Shown: positions 9,059 through 17,385, numbered from the stretch's first letter. The stretch is 64,000 nt of DNA from an uncultured Oscillospiraceae bacterium (GCA_934462925.1 CAKSIT010000001.1:62001-126000), one strand, 5' to 3'. Made by a program: numbers and translations. The notes: generated by a model not told the origin, from the letters alone.

Positions 9059-9134
9059 TGGAGCGGATTACGAGGCTCGAACTCGCTACCTCCACCTTGG
9101 CAAGGTGGCGCTCTACCGGATGAGCTAAATCCGC
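9059..9134 (-). tRNA. tRNA-Gly (anticodon GCC)
   Basis: Full cloverleaf on the minus strand. The acceptor GCGGATT pairs with AATCCGC, then discriminator T and encoded CCA. The anticodon loop is TTGCCAA between CCACC and GGTGG; the T-loop is GTTCGAGCC. Its mature 5' end directly follows the T run of a terminator-like hairpin. Confidence 0.96.
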
Positions 9135-9171
9135 AAAAAACAAATGCACCGAGCTGAACGGGGTGCATTTG
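9135..9171 (-). terminator. Terminator-like hairpin between tRNA-Asp and tRNA-Gly
   Basis: On the minus strand CAAATGCACC pairs with GGTGCATTTG and is followed by TTTTTT. It starts one base after the CCA of tRNA-Asp and the T run ends at the first base of tRNA-Gly. It may end part of the tRNA-Val/Asp transcripts or act as a processing site. Confidence 0.75.
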
Positions 9172-9248
9172 TGGCGACCTGGATGGGACTCGAACCCACG
9201 ACCTCCGCCGTGACAGGGCGGCGTTCTAACCAACTGAACTACCAGGCC
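9172..9248 (-). tRNA. tRNA-Asp (anticodon GTC)
   Basis: Minus-strand cloverleaf. The acceptor GGCCTGG pairs with CCAGGTC, discriminator G, CCA encoded. The anticodon loop is CTGTCAC between CCGCC and GGCGG. The D arm contains AGTTGGTTAGAA and the T arm GGTTCGAGTCC. Confidence 0.96.
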
Positions 9249-9251
9249 ATA

Positions 9252-9327
9252 TGGTGGAAGTTATAGGGCTCGAACCTATGACCCTCTGCTTGTAAGGCAG
9301 ATGCTCTCCCAGCTGAGCTAAACTTCC
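9252..9327 (-). tRNA. tRNA-Val (anticodon TAC)
   Basis: Minus-strand cloverleaf. The acceptor GGAAGTT pairs with AACTTCC, discriminator A, CCA encoded. The anticodon loop is CTTACAA between TCTGC and GCAGA. It is the first tRNA of the three-gene operon and ends three bases before tRNA-Asp. Confidence 0.96.
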
Positions 9328-9396
9328 ATAGAACAATCATGCAGCGATATCGCATGAAAGCGCCGCTGTGCGAACCTACCGCTTAGCGACTTTTAT

Positions 9397-9425
9397 ATTT
9401 TACACCATTCTCCCCGATTTGTCAA
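9397..9425 (-). promoter_or_regulatory. Strong promoter of the tRNA operon
   Basis: Read on the minus strand: TTGACA at 9420-9425, 17-base spacer, TAAAAT at 9397-9402, 70 bases before tRNA-Val. An AT-rich stretch with T runs lies upstream (9426-9460) and may act as an UP element. Confidence 0.88.
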
Positions 9426-9464
9426 GGGCTTTTTTCAAATTCTCAAAATTTTTTTCAAGGGAAT

Positions 9465-9611
9465 CTCTAAAAACCGGTTTGAAAAGGGAAAATGGGTAGA
9501 GTGCGCCGAATGCGATGAAAGCCGACGAAGTAAGGCTGTATGCCTTACGAGGAGGTTTGAAGAAGCAGTCGGTGCGCTATACACATTTTCACTCAAACAA
9601 GGTTTTTAGAG
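9465..9611. mobile_element. 147-bp palindromic MITE-like element
   Basis: The ends CTCTAAAAACC (9465-9475) and GGTTTTTAGAG (9601-9611) are exact inverted copies. The inner arms also pair imperfectly: GTTTGA with TCAAAC, AAAATG with CATTTT and GTGCGCCGA with TCGGTGCGC. The centre holds GTAAGGC-TGTAT-GCCTTAC (about 9530-9548). The whole folds into one long hairpin with no open reading frame, as expected of a non-autonomous insertion element. No target duplication could be fixed by eye. It lies between the tRNA promoter and the DUF378 gene. Confidence 0.65.
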
Positions 9612-9689
9612 GTGACCTCAAATAATTCCGAACTCCCGCCCAGAAAGTCCCGAAAATAATACGCCGCGGCGCGCGCAAAATAAGCATGA

Positions 9690-9705
9690 GGACATATAGA
9701 TGTCC
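9690..9705 (+). promoter_or_regulatory. Short leader hairpin before the DUF378 gene
   Basis: GGACAT at 9690-9695 and ATGTCC at 9700-9705 form a six-pair stem with a TATA loop, 36 bases before the DUF378 start. No clear promoter could be matched to it. Confidence 0.35.
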
Positions 9706-9741
9706 CGCAGAACGCGCTTATGCGCGAAAGGAGGAACAACA

Positions 9742-9942
9742 ATGGATATTGCCGCACTTATCGTGCTGATAATCGGCGGGCTTAACTGGGGACTTGTCGG
9801 TATCTTCCGGTTTGACCTTGTGGCGTGGGCGTTCGGCGGCCCTGCTTCTATCATAAGCCGCATCATATATATTCTCGTGGCGCTCTCCGCCGCGTGGTGT
9901 ATTTCGCTGCTTTTCAGAAAGACCTCTGCAATCAAGGAATAA
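9742..9942 (+). CDS. DUF378 small membrane protein
   Basis: A 66-residue protein of two membrane helices. The first contains the family motif IGGLNWGLVGIFRFDLVAWAFG and the second is IIYILVALSAAWCISLLF. The start is the ATG at 9742, eight bases after AAAGGAGG; an in-frame ATG at 9700 would add a non-conserved, charged lead. Function of DUF378 is not known. It is monocistronic, close to the MITE-like element upstream and to the convergent mnmA downstream. Confidence 0.88.
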   Translation: MDIAALIVLIIGGLNWGLVGIFRFDLVAWAFGGPASIISRIIYILVALSAAWCISLLFRKTSAIKE

Positions 9943-9993
9943 AGGCTGCGGCGCTCCCACAAACGGAAGCGCCGCACGGCTGTCCGCCCTGTA

Positions 9994-11082
9994 TCACGCC
10001 TTTTCAACGGCGGTAATCGTGCCGCCGCCAACAACCGTTTCCCCGCTGTAAAGCACCACCGCCTGCCCCGCGCACACGGCGCGCTGCGGCTTGTCGAACG
10101 CCACGCGCACCCTGCCGCTTTCGTCCGCGCATACGAGCGCCTCGGCCTCCTTTGCGTGATAGCGCGTCATGGCGGTAACGCGCAGCGGCTCGCGCGGGGG
10201 TTCGGGGAGCGATATCCAGTTGAAGTCCTGCGCGTAAAGCGCGCTGCAATAAAGCTCGCTCTCGGGCGCTAGGGTTATGGTGTTGCGCTCAATGTCCTTT
10301 GCGCAAACGTACATTGGCTGCGGAAAGGACAGCCCCAGTCCCTTGCGCTGCCCTATGGTGTAGCGGATAATGCCGCGGTGCTGCCCGAGAACGTTCCCCG
10401 CGGTATCTATAAAGCTGCCGCGGGGGTACTCGCGCCCCGTATGGCGGCAGATGAACGCGGCGTAGTCGCCGTCGGGTACGAAGCATATGTCCTGACTGTC
10501 GCGCTTGTCGGCGTTAAGCAGGTTCATTTCCGCGGCGAGGGCGCGCACCTGCTCCTTGTCGGAAAACTCCCCGAGCGGGAATTTTGTGTGCGCGAGCTGC
10601 TTTTGCGTGAGCGCGTAGAGAACGTAGGTCTGGTCCTTTGCGAGATTTTTGCTGCGCTTAAGAAGCCACCTGCCGCTCTGCGGGTCGTACTGTACGCGCG
10701 CGTAATGCCCCGTTACGATAAACTCGCAGCCAAGCTCCTCCGCGCGGCGGAACAGCTTGTCGAACTTCATATAGCGGTTGCAGTCTATGCAGGGGTTTGG
10801 CGTAAAACCGTTTTCGTAAGCTGAGATGAACCGCCCAATCACCTGCCGCTCAAAATCGTCCGTAAAGTTGAACACATAGTACTTCATGCCAAGCCTTGTG
10901 CATACGCTCCGCGCGTCCTCGGCGTCCTTTGCGGTGCAGCAGGATTTTTCCGTGCAAACCGCCTCGCTTTCGGTGTGAAGCTTCATCGTAACGCCTATGC
11001 ACTCGTACCCCGCCTTTTGCATCAGCGCTGCGGACACGGAGCTGTCCACGCCGCCGCTCATTGCGATAAGTGCCTTTTCCAT
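9994..11082 (-). CDS. mnmA: tRNA 2-thiouridine(34) synthase MnmA
   Basis: Thiolates U34 of tRNA-Lys/Glu/Gln. It starts with MEKALIAMSGGVDSSV, the PP-loop that adenylates the uridine; the catalytic cysteines are in NPCIDCNRYMKF and QDICFVPDG. At 362 residues it is full length. The chosen start is the ATG at 11082; 20 further in-frame upstream codons overlap the Rrf2 gene and are not conserved. It begins 10 bases after the Rrf2 stop, so both share a transcript. The cysteine desulfurase and IscU scaffold that often lie between these two genes are absent here. Confidence 0.94.
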   Translation of the reverse strand: MEKALIAMSGGVDSSVSAALMQKAGYECIGVTMKLHTESEAVCTEKSCCTAKDAEDARSVCTRLGMKYYVFNFTDDFERQVIGRFISAYENGFTPNPCIDCNRYMKFDKLFRRAEELGCEFIVTGHYARVQYDPQSGRWLLKRSKNLAKDQTYVLYALTQKQLAHTKFPLGEFSDKEQVRALAAEMNLLNADKRDSQDICFVPDGDYAAFICRHTGREYPRGSFIDTAGNVLGQHRGIIRYTIGQRKGLGLSFPQPMYVCAKDIERNTITLAPESELYCSALYAQDFNWISLPEPPREPLRVTAMTRYHAKEAEALVCADESGRVRVAFDKPQRAVCAGQAVVLYSGETVVGGGTITAVEKA

Positions 11083-11092
11083 AGCCGCCCCC

Positions 11093-11524
11093 TCAGATAC
11101 AGAAGTCGTTGCCTGCCATCGTGCTGTCCATAATGTCCGCAAGCGTTATGCCGTCAAGGTACTCGGTTATCACCCTGTACAGACCCTCCCATATGGGGAG
11201 CGTGGGGCAGTCTGCGCGGCGCGGGCAGTCGTTAGGCTCAACCTGCAGGCAGGACACGGGACACAGGCTGCCCTCCGTCACGCGCAGTATCTCGCCTACG
11301 GTGTATTTCGACGGGTCTTTGGAAAGCGCGTAGCCGCCCTGATAGCCGCGGTTGGTGCGCAAAAGCTCCGCCTTGTTGAGCAGCGGCACTATCTGCTCAA
11401 GGTATTTTTTGGATATGTTCTGCCGCTCGGCTATGTCCTTAAGGGCAATGTAGCCCTCGGCGGAATGCTGGGCAAGGTCTAAAAGCATACGCAGGGCGTA
11501 GCGCCCCTTAGTTGATATTTTCAT
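11093..11524 (-). CDS. Rrf2-family regulator (IscR-like)
   Basis: A 143-residue winged-helix DNA-binding protein beginning MKISTKGRYALRMLLDLA. The recognition helix region is ISKKYLEQIVPLLNKA. Near residues 90-110 it has LCPVSC...NDCPRRADC, the cysteine set that binds an iron-sulfur cluster in IscR-type members. Start chosen at 11524, the conserved family start; the longer in-frame form adds 14 residues from the leader. It is first in a two-gene unit with mnmA and probably senses cluster or cysteine status, perhaps controlling itself. Confidence 0.88.
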   Translation of the reverse strand: MKISTKGRYALRMLLDLAQHSAEGYIALKDIAERQNISKKYLEQIVPLLNKAELLRTNRGYQGGYALSKDPSKYTVGEILRVTEGSLCPVSCLQVEPNDCPRRADCPTLPIWEGLYRVITEYLDGITLADIMDSTMAGNDFCI

Positions 11525-11567
11525 TTTCAGTCGCTCCTTTGCAGGGCTGTTCAAGCCTTTATTCACT

Positions 11568-11596
11568 ATTATACCATAGGTTTAGTAGGTTTTCAA
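11568..11596 (-). promoter_or_regulatory. Promoter of the Rrf2-mnmA unit
   Basis: On the minus strand TTGAAA (11591-11596), 17-base spacer, TATAAT (11568-11573). The spacer contains an imperfect dyad ACC...GGT that could be an Rrf2 operator; that part is inference. Confidence 0.75.
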
Positions 11597-11674
11597 GACC
11601 TTTTCGCAATTTTTTCGGGAATATCACGTATTTTTGAAAAATGAGCTTTTAATGTCACGTTTTGTAAATATACC

Positions 11675-11703
11675 TTGACATTCGCGCGATAAAGCTGTAA
11701 AAT
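11675..11703 (+). promoter_or_regulatory. Promoter of the acetylesterase operon
   Basis: TTGACA at 11675-11680, a 17-base spacer, TAAAAT at 11698-11703, followed by the 11760 start. It diverges from the Rrf2 promoter. Confidence 0.85.
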
Positions 11704-11759
11704 AATAATGGGAACGTTTTCAGAAAATTCCCGAAATGCGGCGAAAGGACATTTGAGAT

Positions 11760-13262
11760 ATGAACGGATTCAGAACGGCGGCGGTGTTCAGCAGCGATAT
11801 GGTGCTGCAGCGCGGCAAGAACATAAACGTATTCGGCACGGGCGAGGACGGCGGCGTTGTTACGGTGAGCCTTTGCGGCAGCACGGCGAGCTGCACGGTG
11901 CGCGGCGGCAGGTGGCTGGCGGTGCTCCCGCCGATGTCTGAGCGCACGGGCGTGGAAATGACCGTAACGTGCGGCGCGCAGACGCTTACCTTTACAAACG
12001 TTGCTATAGGCGAGGTATGGCTCGCGGGCGGGCAGAGCAACATGGAGTATGAGCTGCAAAACTGCACCGGCGGCATGGACGCTATCGAACACGACGGCGA
12101 CGTGAACGTGCGCTTTTACTACACGCCCAAGCGCGCGCTCGGCGACGACGATTTTGAGGAGTGCGAGCGCAGCAGCGCATGGCGGCCGTTTTCTGACAAG
12201 CAGAGCGCACGCGCGTGGAGCGCTGTGGGCTACTTTTTCGCAAAGGAGCTGTCGCAGCGCCTTGGCGTTACGGTGGGCATAATCGGCTGCAACTGGGGAG
12301 GCACTTCCGCAAGCGCGTGGATGAAGCGCGAATACGCGCGCGGCGAAACGGCGGTTTATTTTGAGGAATACGACAGGGCTGTAGCGGGCAAAACGCGCGA
12401 GGAGCTTGTAAAGGCGTACCGCGAGTATCAGCAGTACCACGCGGCGTGGGAGAAAAAGAGCGCGGAGTACTACAGCGCCACGCCCGACCCCACGTGGGAC
12501 GGCTGCCTTGAATACTGCGGGCCTAACCTCTACCCCGGCCCTGCCGCGCCCGTAAACCCCATGTCGCCGGGCGTGCTGCACGAGAGCATGATAGAGCGCG
12601 TATGCCCGTACACGCTTAAGGGCTTTATCTACTATCAGGGGGAGAGCGACGACCACCGCCCCGAGATGTACTACACGCTCTTTACGCAGCTTATACGCAA
12701 CTGGCGCGAGGACTGGCACGACGACAAGCTGCCGTTCATCTGCGCTCAGCTTCCCATGCACCGCTACAGCGCGGACGAGGACAGAAAGAACTGGTGTCTT
12801 ATCCGCGAGGCGCAGATGAGGGCGTTCAACACCGTAAAGAACATGGGTATAGCCGTGCTTATAGACTGCGGCGAGTTCAACGAGATTCACCCCAAAAACA
12901 AAAAGCCCGTGGGACACCGCTTTGCGTTACAGGCGCTCGCGCGGTTCTACGGCGGGTGCGACGGGGCTAACGCTCCCGTGGCGGACAGGGCGCTGTGGCG
13001 CGAAAACGACGTTGTTATCTCGTTTAGGCACGCGGGGGGCGGCTTTGTGCTTAAGTGCGAAGCGCCGTGCTTCGAGATATGCGGCGAGGACGGGAAGTAC
13101 GTTCCCGCGCAGTTTGAGCTTGAGGGCGCGAGGATTCGCGTTTTCGCACGGAATATCACGCAGCCGCGCGGGGTAAGATATCTCTGGACGAACTACGGCG
13201 AAGTGCCTGTTTACGGGCGCTACGGGCTGCCGCTCGCGCCGTTCAGAATGACGGCGTTCTGA
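11760..13262 (+). CDS. Sialate O-acetylesterase-like SGNH esterase
   Basis: A 500-residue carbohydrate esterase of the sialate O-acetylesterase family, which removes acetyl groups from sugars. After an N-terminal beta domain (VFSSDMVLQRG), it shows the SGNH blocks: WLAGGQSNMEY with the catalytic Ser near residue 88, GCNWGGTSASAW, YYQGESD, and the Asp/His block IHPKNKKPVGHRFA. There is no signal peptide, so it probably acts on imported oligosaccharides. It heads a plus-strand group with an SDR, a thioesterase, a short GH5 and CotH. The true substrate, sialic acid or acetylated xylan, cannot be told from sequence. Confidence 0.85.
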   Translation: MNGFRTAAVFSSDMVLQRGKNINVFGTGEDGGVVTVSLCGSTASCTVRGGRWLAVLPPMSERTGVEMTVTCGAQTLTFTNVAIGEVWLAGGQSNMEYELQNCTGGMDAIEHDGDVNVRFYYTPKRALGDDDFEECERSSAWRPFSDKQSARAWSAVGYFFAKELSQRLGVTVGIIGCNWGGTSASAWMKREYARGETAVYFEEYDRAVAGKTREELVKAYREYQQYHAAWEKKSAEYYSATPDPTWDGCLEYCGPNLYPGPAAPVNPMSPGVLHESMIERVCPYTLKGFIYYQGESDDHRPEMYYTLFTQLIRNWREDWHDDKLPFICAQLPMHRYSADEDRKNWCLIREAQMRAFNTVKNMGIAVLIDCGEFNEIHPKNKKPVGHRFALQALARFYGGCDGANAPVADRALWRENDVVISFRHAGGGFVLKCEAPCFEICGEDGKYVPAQFELEGARIRVFARNITQPRGVRYLWTNYGEVPVYGRYGLPLAPFRMTAF

Positions 13263-13305
13263 TAATAAGACGACAATTGCATTATCCTACGGAGGAACAG
13301 ATAAA

Positions 13306-14073
13306 ATGATAGCATTAGTAACAGGCGCAAGCTCCGGTCTGGGGCGCGACATGGCGCGCTCTCTCGCAAAGCACGGGATAAACGTGATACTTACCGCAAG
13401 GCGCGTGGACAGGCTGCGCGAGCTTAAGGCGGAGCTTACCGAAAAATACGGCGTAAAGGTTATGTACATTGCAGCCGACCTTGCTGACAGAAAGCAGTGC
13501 ATGGAGCTTTACCGCCGCGTTAAGAAGTACGATATAGACATATTCGTGAACAACGCGGGCTTCGGCGTTTTCGGGGAGCTGTGCGACACAGACCTTGACC
13601 GCGAGCTTTCCATGCTCGACGTGAACGTTGTGGCGTTCCACATTCTTTTCAAGCTCTTTTTGCGGGATTTCAGAAAGCGCAATTACGGTTATATCCTCAA
13701 CACCGCGAGCCTTGCGGGCTTTATGCCGGGGCCGTGCTTTTCGTCCTACTACGCAAGCAAGGCTTACGTTGTGCGCATGACGCAGGCTGCCGCGGAGGAG
13801 CTTCGCGCGCAGCGCAGCAAAGTCCGCGTTTCAATGCTTTGCCCGGGACCTGTTGCAACGGAGTTTACCGACGCCGCGCGCGTGCGCTTTGCCGTGCAGC
13901 CCATGCCGAGCGCGCAGGTAGCCGAAAAGGCGGTGCGCGATATGTTCGCGGGGCGGCTGCTTATAACCACAGGCCCTGTTGAGCGCGCGGGAATAGCGCT
14001 GCTGCATTTTGTTCCCGACGGAGTGCTTGCGTATTTTGCAAGGCTTTTCCAGTCGTCAAGAGAGAGGATATGA
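13306..14073 (+). CDS. SDR-family NAD(P)-dependent oxidoreductase
   Basis: Classical short-chain dehydrogenase of 255 residues. It opens with IALVTGASSGLG (cofactor loop TGxxxGxG), followed by NNAGFG near residue 83 and the catalytic pair in SSYYASKAY (YxxxK) with an upstream Ser in NTASLAG. Substrate unknown; the closest recognisable group is the DltE/YqjQ-like SDRs with a C-terminal hydrophobic tail. The start follows ACGGAGGAAC. Its last four bases overlap the thioesterase start (ATGA), so the pair is translationally coupled. Confidence 0.88.
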   Translation: MIALVTGASSGLGRDMARSLAKHGINVILTARRVDRLRELKAELTEKYGVKVMYIAADLADRKQCMELYRRVKKYDIDIFVNNAGFGVFGELCDTDLDRELSMLDVNVVAFHILFKLFLRDFRKRNYGYILNTASLAGFMPGPCFSSYYASKAYVVRMTQAAAEELRAQRSKVRVSMLCPGPVATEFTDAARVRFAVQPMPSAQVAEKAVRDMFAGRLLITTGPVERAGIALLHFVPDGVLAYFARLFQSSRERI

Positions 14074-14510
14074 CCATGCCGCACGTAACCGAGGTAACAG
14101 TACGCTACGCCGAAACCGACTGCATGGGCGTTGTTCACCATGCGGTGTACCCCGTGTGGTTTGAGATAGCGCGCACCGATTACATCAAAGCGGCGGGCAT
14201 GAGCTATTCGGACATGGAAAAGGGCGGGGTTATGCTGCCCGTAACGGGCATAAGCTGCCGCTACCGCGCCCCCGCGAAATACGACGACGTTATATCGATA
14301 ACTGCGAAAATAACGCGCCTTACCCCCGCGCGCATAGAGTTTTCCTACGAGGCGGTGAACGCGCGCAGCGGCGCGCTTTTATGCACGGGTACAAGCAGCC
14401 ACGGCTTTGTGGACGCGCGGACGTTCCGCCCGCTTAACATGGCTAATAAAATGCCCGAGCTTTTCCGCACAATGGCTGAAAACGCGCGGCTTGACGAGGA
14501 AGACGCATGA
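14070..14510 (+). CDS. Acyl-CoA thioesterase, hotdog fold (YbgC/FadM-like)
   Basis: A 146-residue single hotdog domain. VRYAETDCMGVVHHAVYPVWF near the N-terminus holds the catalytic Asp and His typical of 4-hydroxybenzoyl-CoA and YbgC-type thioesterases, and the end contains the HGFVD block. It hydrolyses acyl-CoA or acyl-ACP thioesters; the natural substrate is unknown. It overlaps the SDR gene upstream and the shortened GH5 gene downstream by four bases each, so all three are coupled in translation although their functions seem unrelated. Confidence 0.87.
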   Translation: MTMPHVTEVTVRYAETDCMGVVHHAVYPVWFEIARTDYIKAAGMSYSDMEKGGVMLPVTGISCRYRAPAKYDDVISITAKITRLTPARIEFSYEAVNARSGALLCTGTSSHGFVDARTFRPLNMANKMPELFRTMAENARLDEEDA

Positions 14511-14950
14511 TAAAGAAGCTGCTTGCGCTGCTGATAACGCTGTCGGCGGCGGTATCCTACGGCGCGCCCGCGCAGGAGGTGCTGAACGAAGCGCAGGGCG
14601 GCAGCGCCTACATAAGTGCGGACCTTGCGCTTGCGGGCAGCTTCGTTACGGTAAACAGGGACTACATATTCGAGCGGCTCGACAAGTGCGCGGAGTTTGC
14701 GCGCAGCAACAACGTCCCGTTCTATCTCGGGGAGTTCGGCGCGGACAACGCCTCGGCGGGCGCGCTCGGCGGCGAGCGGTGGGCTGCGGACGTTCTCGAC
14801 CGGCTTAACGAGAACGGTGCAAGCTTCAGCTACCACGCGTACCACGAGTGGATGTTCGGGTTTTACCCGAGCGGCGGCGACTACGAGTATTTAACGGGCA
14901 GGCGCGAGCTTCTGGCGGACGTATTCAGGCAGAAGCTGCTTGCGGGATAA
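14507..14950 (+). CDS. Shortened GH5-like protein with signal peptide
   Basis: A 147-residue predicted secreted protein. Residues 1-20 form a signal peptide (MIKKLLALLITLSAAVSYG). From about residue 50 it matches the last third of a GH5 glycoside hydrolase: RDYIFERLDKCAEFARSNNVP, then FYLGEFG with the nucleophile Glu, then a WAADVLDRLNENG helix and a Tyr/Trp-rich end. The first two-thirds of the barrel, including the NEP acid/base Glu, are missing although the frame, signal peptide, Shine-Dalgarno and ATGA overlap with the upstream gene are intact. It therefore looks like an internal in-frame deletion. It is unlikely to be an active glycosidase. Confidence 0.7.
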   Translation: MIKKLLALLITLSAAVSYGAPAQEVLNEAQGGSAYISADLALAGSFVTVNRDYIFERLDKCAEFARSNNVPFYLGEFGADNASAGALGGERWAADVLDRLNENGASFSYHAYHEWMFGFYPSGGDYEYLTGRRELLADVFRQKLLAG

Positions 14951-14976
14951 CGTGCTGATTTAGGAGAACACATTTT

Positions 14977-17337
14977 ATGAAGCGTTACATAATTCTGGCG
15001 GCGCTTGTGCTTATGGGCGCTGCGGCGGCGATAATATATTCCATGCAGCCGCAGGACGAGGTCACCGTGTCGCTTGAAGAAGGCGAGGACGGCGATATTT
15101 CGCTTGTGCAGGTGACGTCCGCGCCGCAGGGCGAAAGCGCGCCCGAGGAAAAGCATATAAAGGGCGTTGAGTTTTCGCACAAGGCGGGGTTCTACGCGGA
15201 GAACATTGCCGTTGAGCTTACCGCGGCAAAGGGCGCGCAGATATACTTTACCACCGACGGCTCAGACCCCGACGAGAGCGACGCGCTTTACACCGCGCCC
15301 ATTGAGATAAACGCGGGCGGCGAGGTGCGCGCTACTACTATAAAGGCGCTTTGCGTGAACGACGGGGAGCGCTCGGACATATACACGCGCAGCTTTGTTA
15401 CGGGGCGTAACGTCGCGGAGCGCTTCGGCGAGGACACGCTTGTGTTCGTGCTGTCTACAGACCCGTACAACCTTTACGATTACGAGTACGGCATAGCCGT
15501 CCCCGGAAAGATTTACGACGACTATGTAAAGGAACACCCCGGCGAGGAGATACCCTACAACGCCCCGGGCAACTACTATATGACGGGCAGGGAAGCCGAG
15601 CGCGACATATACGTGGAGGTATTCGAGAGCGGCGGCGACAACGTTATTTCGCAGGCGGCGGGAGTGCGCATAGTCGGCGGCTACTCGCGCGTGGTGAGCC
15701 AGAAGTCGCTTAAGCTTATAGCGCGCAAGGAGTACGACCCGAAAAACGGCAAGTTCAAGTATGCGTTTTTCCCCGACGCCGTAACGGAGGCGGGCGTTCC
15801 CATTTCGGAGTACGACCGCGTTGTGCTGCGCAACGGCGCTAACGACCGCGAGTTTGCGGGCGTGCGCGACGAGCTGTCGCAGCAGCTTGCGCGCGATTAC
15901 GGCTATTCCTCAACGCAGCACACAACGCCCGCGGCGGTGTTCTTAAACGGCGAATACTACGGTTTTGCATGGCTGCACGAAAACTACAACGAGGACTACC
16001 TTGCAACGCAGTACGGCGGCAATAAGGAGCAGTACGAGATAGTTTCCAACACCGAAAACCCCGAGGAGGGCAGCGAGCGCGCTCTTGCGGATTTCGCCGT
16101 GGTAACGGACTACATATACAACCGCGACCTCACCGACGAACGCACGTTCGGGGAGTTCTGCAAGCTTGTTGATATAGAGGACCTCATGCAGTACTACGCA
16201 ATGCAGATTTTCATATCCAACAAGGACTGGCCGGGCAACAACTTCAAGGCGTACCGCTACTACCCCGAGCAGGGCGAGGAGCTTACAAGCGAGAAGATGG
16301 ACGGCAGATGGCGCTTTCTGTTTTTTGACGCGGAGTATGCGTGGGGGCTTTACGGCGAGGGCCACACGCTGCGCACGCTGTCCGACCTGCTTTCGGGCGC
16401 GCACATGAGCGGCGAGAGCGCCATGCTCAAGGCGCTGCTTGCGCGCGAGGATATGTGCGAGAAGCTTGCGAATACGCTGTGCGACCTTATGGCGGGAGCG
16501 TTCAGCACCGAAAACATACTTGAAACGCTTGACGAGCTTTGCGAAAAGAGCGACGGCGAGCAGATGTACGCGCTGAAACGCGGCATAACGAGCGAATGGG
16601 CGAACGAGTGGACGTTTGCGGACAGCAGGCAGCAGATACGCGACTTTGCGGAAAAGCGCGGGCGGGCGGTGCTTAAGGACCTTTGCAGAAACTTCGGGTA
16701 CACGGCAGAGTATTACGATGTATCCGTAACGGGAACGCGCGGCGCGCAGGCTGCGCTTGGCACGCAGAAAACCGTGGGCGGCATTGTTAGCGGCTCTTAC
16801 TTTACGCAGTGCGGCGTTACGATAAGCGCGCAGCCGTTTGACGACTATGATTTTGTAAAGTGGGAGATAAACGGCGCGGACTACGGGACGCCCGAGGTGC
16901 GGATAACCGCGGACATGGCGCAGGACGGCAGGGTTACTGCAAGGCTTGTTGTAGAGCGGCGCGAGCTGCACGGCGAGCCGCTGCGCGTAAGCGCCGTATG
17001 CACCGACAAGGGCGCGGGCTGGGTACGGCTTTACAACCCGAACGCCGAGAGCGCTTCTACTGCGGGGCTGTACCTTACCGACGGCGAGGACGACCTTACG
17101 CGCTGGGCGCTGCCCGACGTTAAGATAGAGCCGAACGCCGAGCTTCTCATAGTGATGAAGAACAACAAGACCGAGAACGCGCTCATGCAGGTGCAGGCTA
17201 CGTTCTCGCTTAAGGCGGGCGAAACGCTCATACTCTCCGACAAGGACGGGCAGGTGCTGCAAAGCGTGCCTATCCCTGAAATACCCGCGGGCAGGACGTA
17301 TGTTCGCCTTGACAGTGGCAAATATACAGTAAGATAG
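14977..17337 (+). CDS. Secreted CotH-family protein with CHB_HEX_C and lamin-tail domains
   Basis: A 786-residue exported protein. Order: membrane signal (YIILAALVLMGAAAAIIYS, ~4-22), a linker, a chitobiase C-terminal/Fn3-associated domain (~65-145, IYFTTDGSDPDES), a CotH domain (~190-560, with RIVGGYSR, YYGFAWLHENYNE and RFLFFDAEYAWGLYGEGHT), an InlB-type divergent repeat (~600-670, FDDYDFVKWEING) and a lamin-tail-like domain (~685-775). CotH proteins are protein kinases in spore coats, but secreted multidomain forms are common in cellulolytic Clostridia and occur with VTC and DUF4956 genes such as those at 29-31 kb. A terminator follows. Confidence 0.85.
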   Translation: MKRYIILAALVLMGAAAAIIYSMQPQDEVTVSLEEGEDGDISLVQVTSAPQGESAPEEKHIKGVEFSHKAGFYAENIAVELTAAKGAQIYFTTDGSDPDESDALYTAPIEINAGGEVRATTIKALCVNDGERSDIYTRSFVTGRNVAERFGEDTLVFVLSTDPYNLYDYEYGIAVPGKIYDDYVKEHPGEEIPYNAPGNYYMTGREAERDIYVEVFESGGDNVISQAAGVRIVGGYSRVVSQKSLKLIARKEYDPKNGKFKYAFFPDAVTEAGVPISEYDRVVLRNGANDREFAGVRDELSQQLARDYGYSSTQHTTPAAVFLNGEYYGFAWLHENYNEDYLATQYGGNKEQYEIVSNTENPEEGSERALADFAVVTDYIYNRDLTDERTFGEFCKLVDIEDLMQYYAMQIFISNKDWPGNNFKAYRYYPEQGEELTSEKMDGRWRFLFFDAEYAWGLYGEGHTLRTLSDLLSGAHMSGESAMLKALLAREDMCEKLANTLCDLMAGAFSTENILETLDELCEKSDGEQMYALKRGITSEWANEWTFADSRQQIRDFAEKRGRAVLKDLCRNFGYTAEYYDVSVTGTRGAQAALGTQKTVGGIVSGSYFTQCGVTISAQPFDDYDFVKWEINGADYGTPEVRITADMAQDGRVTARLVVERRELHGEPLRVSAVCTDKGAGWVRLYNPNAESASTAGLYLTDGEDDLTRWALPDVKIEPNAELLIVMKNNKTENALMQVQATFSLKAGETLILSDKDGQVLQSVPIPEIPAGRTYVRLDSGKYTVR

Positions 17338-17339
17338 CA

Positions 17340-17375
17340 AAAAGCCCCGCAGGATACGCTTCCTGCGGGGCTTGA
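17340..17375. terminator. Bidirectional terminator between convergent genes
   Basis: AAAAAGCCCCGCAGGA pairs with TCCTGCGGGGCTT around a short loop. It lies between the CotH stop and the minus-strand stop at 17386, so it can serve both. Confidence 0.8.
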
Positions 17376-17385
17376 TGTATTCCGT

